Assembly (NCBI GenBank): GCA_902528515.1
Contig: CABZTD010000003.1
Coordinates: 57,236-121,235, forward strand
Length of the DNA stretch: 64,000 bases
Origin: K189A clade bacterium
Lineage (GTDB): Bacteria > Pseudomonadota > Gammaproteobacteria > Pseudomonadales > Azotimanducaceae
Reading direction: 5' to 3'
Under the pieces are notes generated by a model. It was given only the letters and a program-made list of their open reading frames with translations. It ran no database searches and had not been told where the DNA came from. Both the position numbers and the translations under genes were made by a program. Positions 62,963 through 64,000 of the stretch are shown in pieces; positions within the stretch are counted from its first letter, which is position 1, and every line of letters starts with the position of its first letter.

Positions 62963-63820
62963 ATGCGAACAGGGGAATTTACGGGATTCAGTGTGACTTT
63001 GAGAAATCCAGGAATTGCTTGGATTCAATTTAATACTCCGGAGCGCCTGAATGGTTTGACCCATCGCATTAAGCGAGATCTCGTGGAAACCATAAATCAA
63101 GCGCAAATGGACAACGCGGTGCGCGTTATGGTGTTTACAGGTAGTGGAAGAGCGTTTTGCGCAGGCGACGATATTTCCGGCCAAAAGAAACCTATTTCGG
63201 GCGAACCGCTCATGCCTCCTATCCCAGCGGGACACGATAATGAAATTGGCACTTACGAAGGGTTAAGGCACCTGTCGCAGACCCTAAATTTGGCTCTACG
63301 CAACTGCGACAAAATTGCGATTGCAGCTGTCAACGGCATTGCCATCCAAACTGGAATGACCCTGGCTTTGGCCTGTGATTTCCGGGGCGCGGCGGCGTCC
63401 GCAAAACTGGGAAGCGCGACTCTGCGCTTTGGCCTGCTCCCAGATGAAGGTGGGCAGTATTTGTGCGTCCAGTTGATGGGTGTCGCCAAGAGCATGGATT
63501 TTTTTATCAACAAACGAATTTTGTCGGCTGATCAGGCTCTGGAGCTTGGGCTGCTCCATGAAGTGGTCGATGATCATGAGCTGGAATCGCGAGCCATGGA
63601 AATGGCAACAGATATCGCGAATGGGCCGCAAGTGGCGCAACGGCTGTTAAAACGATCAATTTACAACGCAGCTGATATGATTTTTGAGCAATCGTTAGAT
63701 GAAATAGCTGCGAAAACCGCCATCTCAGACCATCACCCGGATGCTAAGGAGGGTGGTCTCGCGTTCCGCGAAAAGCGGGAGCCGAAGTTCAATGCGTGGT
63801 TGGACGATGGTAAAGTTTGA
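62963..63820 (+). CDS. Enoyl-CoA hydratase/isomerase family protein
   Basis: This 285-residue crotonase-fold enzyme has an oxyanion hole in GSGRAFCAGDDISG and GIAIQTGMTLALACD. The Glu region is FGLLPDEGGQYLC, which keeps the acid that the 47264 protein varies. Family members hydrate or isomerise acyl-CoA esters. AGAAGGAGAATCAC precedes ATG 62963. It is on the same strand as the GST. The last 180 nt of the window (63821-64000) hold nothing I can support. Confidence 0.88.
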   Translation: MRTGEFTGFSVTLRNPGIAWIQFNTPERLNGLTHRIKRDLVETINQAQMDNAVRVMVFTGSGRAFCAGDDISGQKKPISGEPLMPPIPAGHDNEIGTYEGLRHLSQTLNLALRNCDKIAIAAVNGIAIQTGMTLALACDFRGAAASAKLGSATLRFGLLPDEGGQYLCVQLMGVAKSMDFFINKRILSADQALELGLLHEVVDDHELESRAMEMATDIANGPQVAQRLLKRSIYNAADMIFEQSLDEIAAKTAISDHHPDAKEGGLAFREKREPKFNAWLDDGKV

Positions 63821-64000
63821 AAACTCTAAACCATCAGCCCCAAATAGTCTCCGCCATCGCTACACCCTCCTGGCGACTGGTTAGGATCCCGATACGGGGT
63901 TTTTAGAGAACGAAAAACTTGTCGATTTAGCGACTTACGGAAACGGTTACAACGAAGACCGGAGCGTCCTAGTAGCAAGTGCCGCGCCAAGCGGTTGAAG

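Noticed and set aside
1..64000. CRISPR array, prophage, integrase or IS element
   Set aside because: No regularly spaced repeats and no transposase, integrase or phage genes were recognised on either strand.

Overview
The window looks like a chromosome segment of a free-living, probably marine, gammaproteobacterium. The first 13.5 kb follows the Pseudomonas-type core order: lptD-surA-pdxA-rsmA-apaG-apaH-cca, then folB-tsaD on the other strand, then rpsU-yqeY-dnaG-rpoD-tRNA-Ile(CAU). Genes usually found among these in pseudomonads (glpE, folK, plsY) are absent. Base composition is moderate, and TTG or GTG starts recur.

Positions 1-13,500 are housekeeping: outer-membrane biogenesis (lptD, surA), PLP synthesis (pdxA), rRNA and tRNA maturation (rsmA, cca, tsaD), folate (folB), dinucleotide polyphosphate control (apaG/apaH) and the macromolecular-synthesis group. 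Two things stand out. dnaG needs removal of one A from an A6 run to read through. The tRNA-Ile(CAU) gene after rpoD is split in its anticodon loop by a 266-nt ORF-less group I intron.

Positions 13,500-36,000 are accessory and patchy. They hold a haloalkane-dehalogenase-like hydrolase, a nucleoside hydrolase / queuosine-precursor transporter / deaminase-like cluster, several small secreted proteins (three with A-D-D-H at the mature N-terminus), a Cys-type glutathione peroxidase, a Coq4-like protein, an S9 peptidase and an MFS-amidohydrolase pair. The main find is a GrdB-family gene split by an in-frame UGA. It should be read as one selenoprotein (Sec157, U-P-I-C motif), because a 7-bp SECIS-like hairpin follows the UGA at the right distance. 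A repeat of about 135 bp occurs four times here in one orientation. One copy is an intact 57-codon gene with a good ribosome-binding site, and the others are decayed. Remnants of a second small-ORF family also recur.

Positions 36,000-64,000 are catabolic and oxidative: a 2-hydroxyacid dehydrogenase, a Gfo/Idh/MocA oxidoreductase, two phytanoyl-CoA-dioxygenase-like proteins (one fused to HEAT-like repeats), an enolase-superfamily enzyme, an N-acyl-D-amino-acid deacylase, esterases and beta-lactamase-fold hydrolases, two enoyl-CoA hydratases, an acyl-CoA ligase, a metallo-beta-lactamase-fold enzyme, a DNA ligase with its nuclease partner, an SDR, a dienelactone hydrolase, a GST and a MATE transporter broken at a G8 run. 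Most are single genes or pairs, which suggests uptake and breakdown of varied organic compounds rather than one long pathway. No phage, integrase, IS transposase or CRISPR array was seen.
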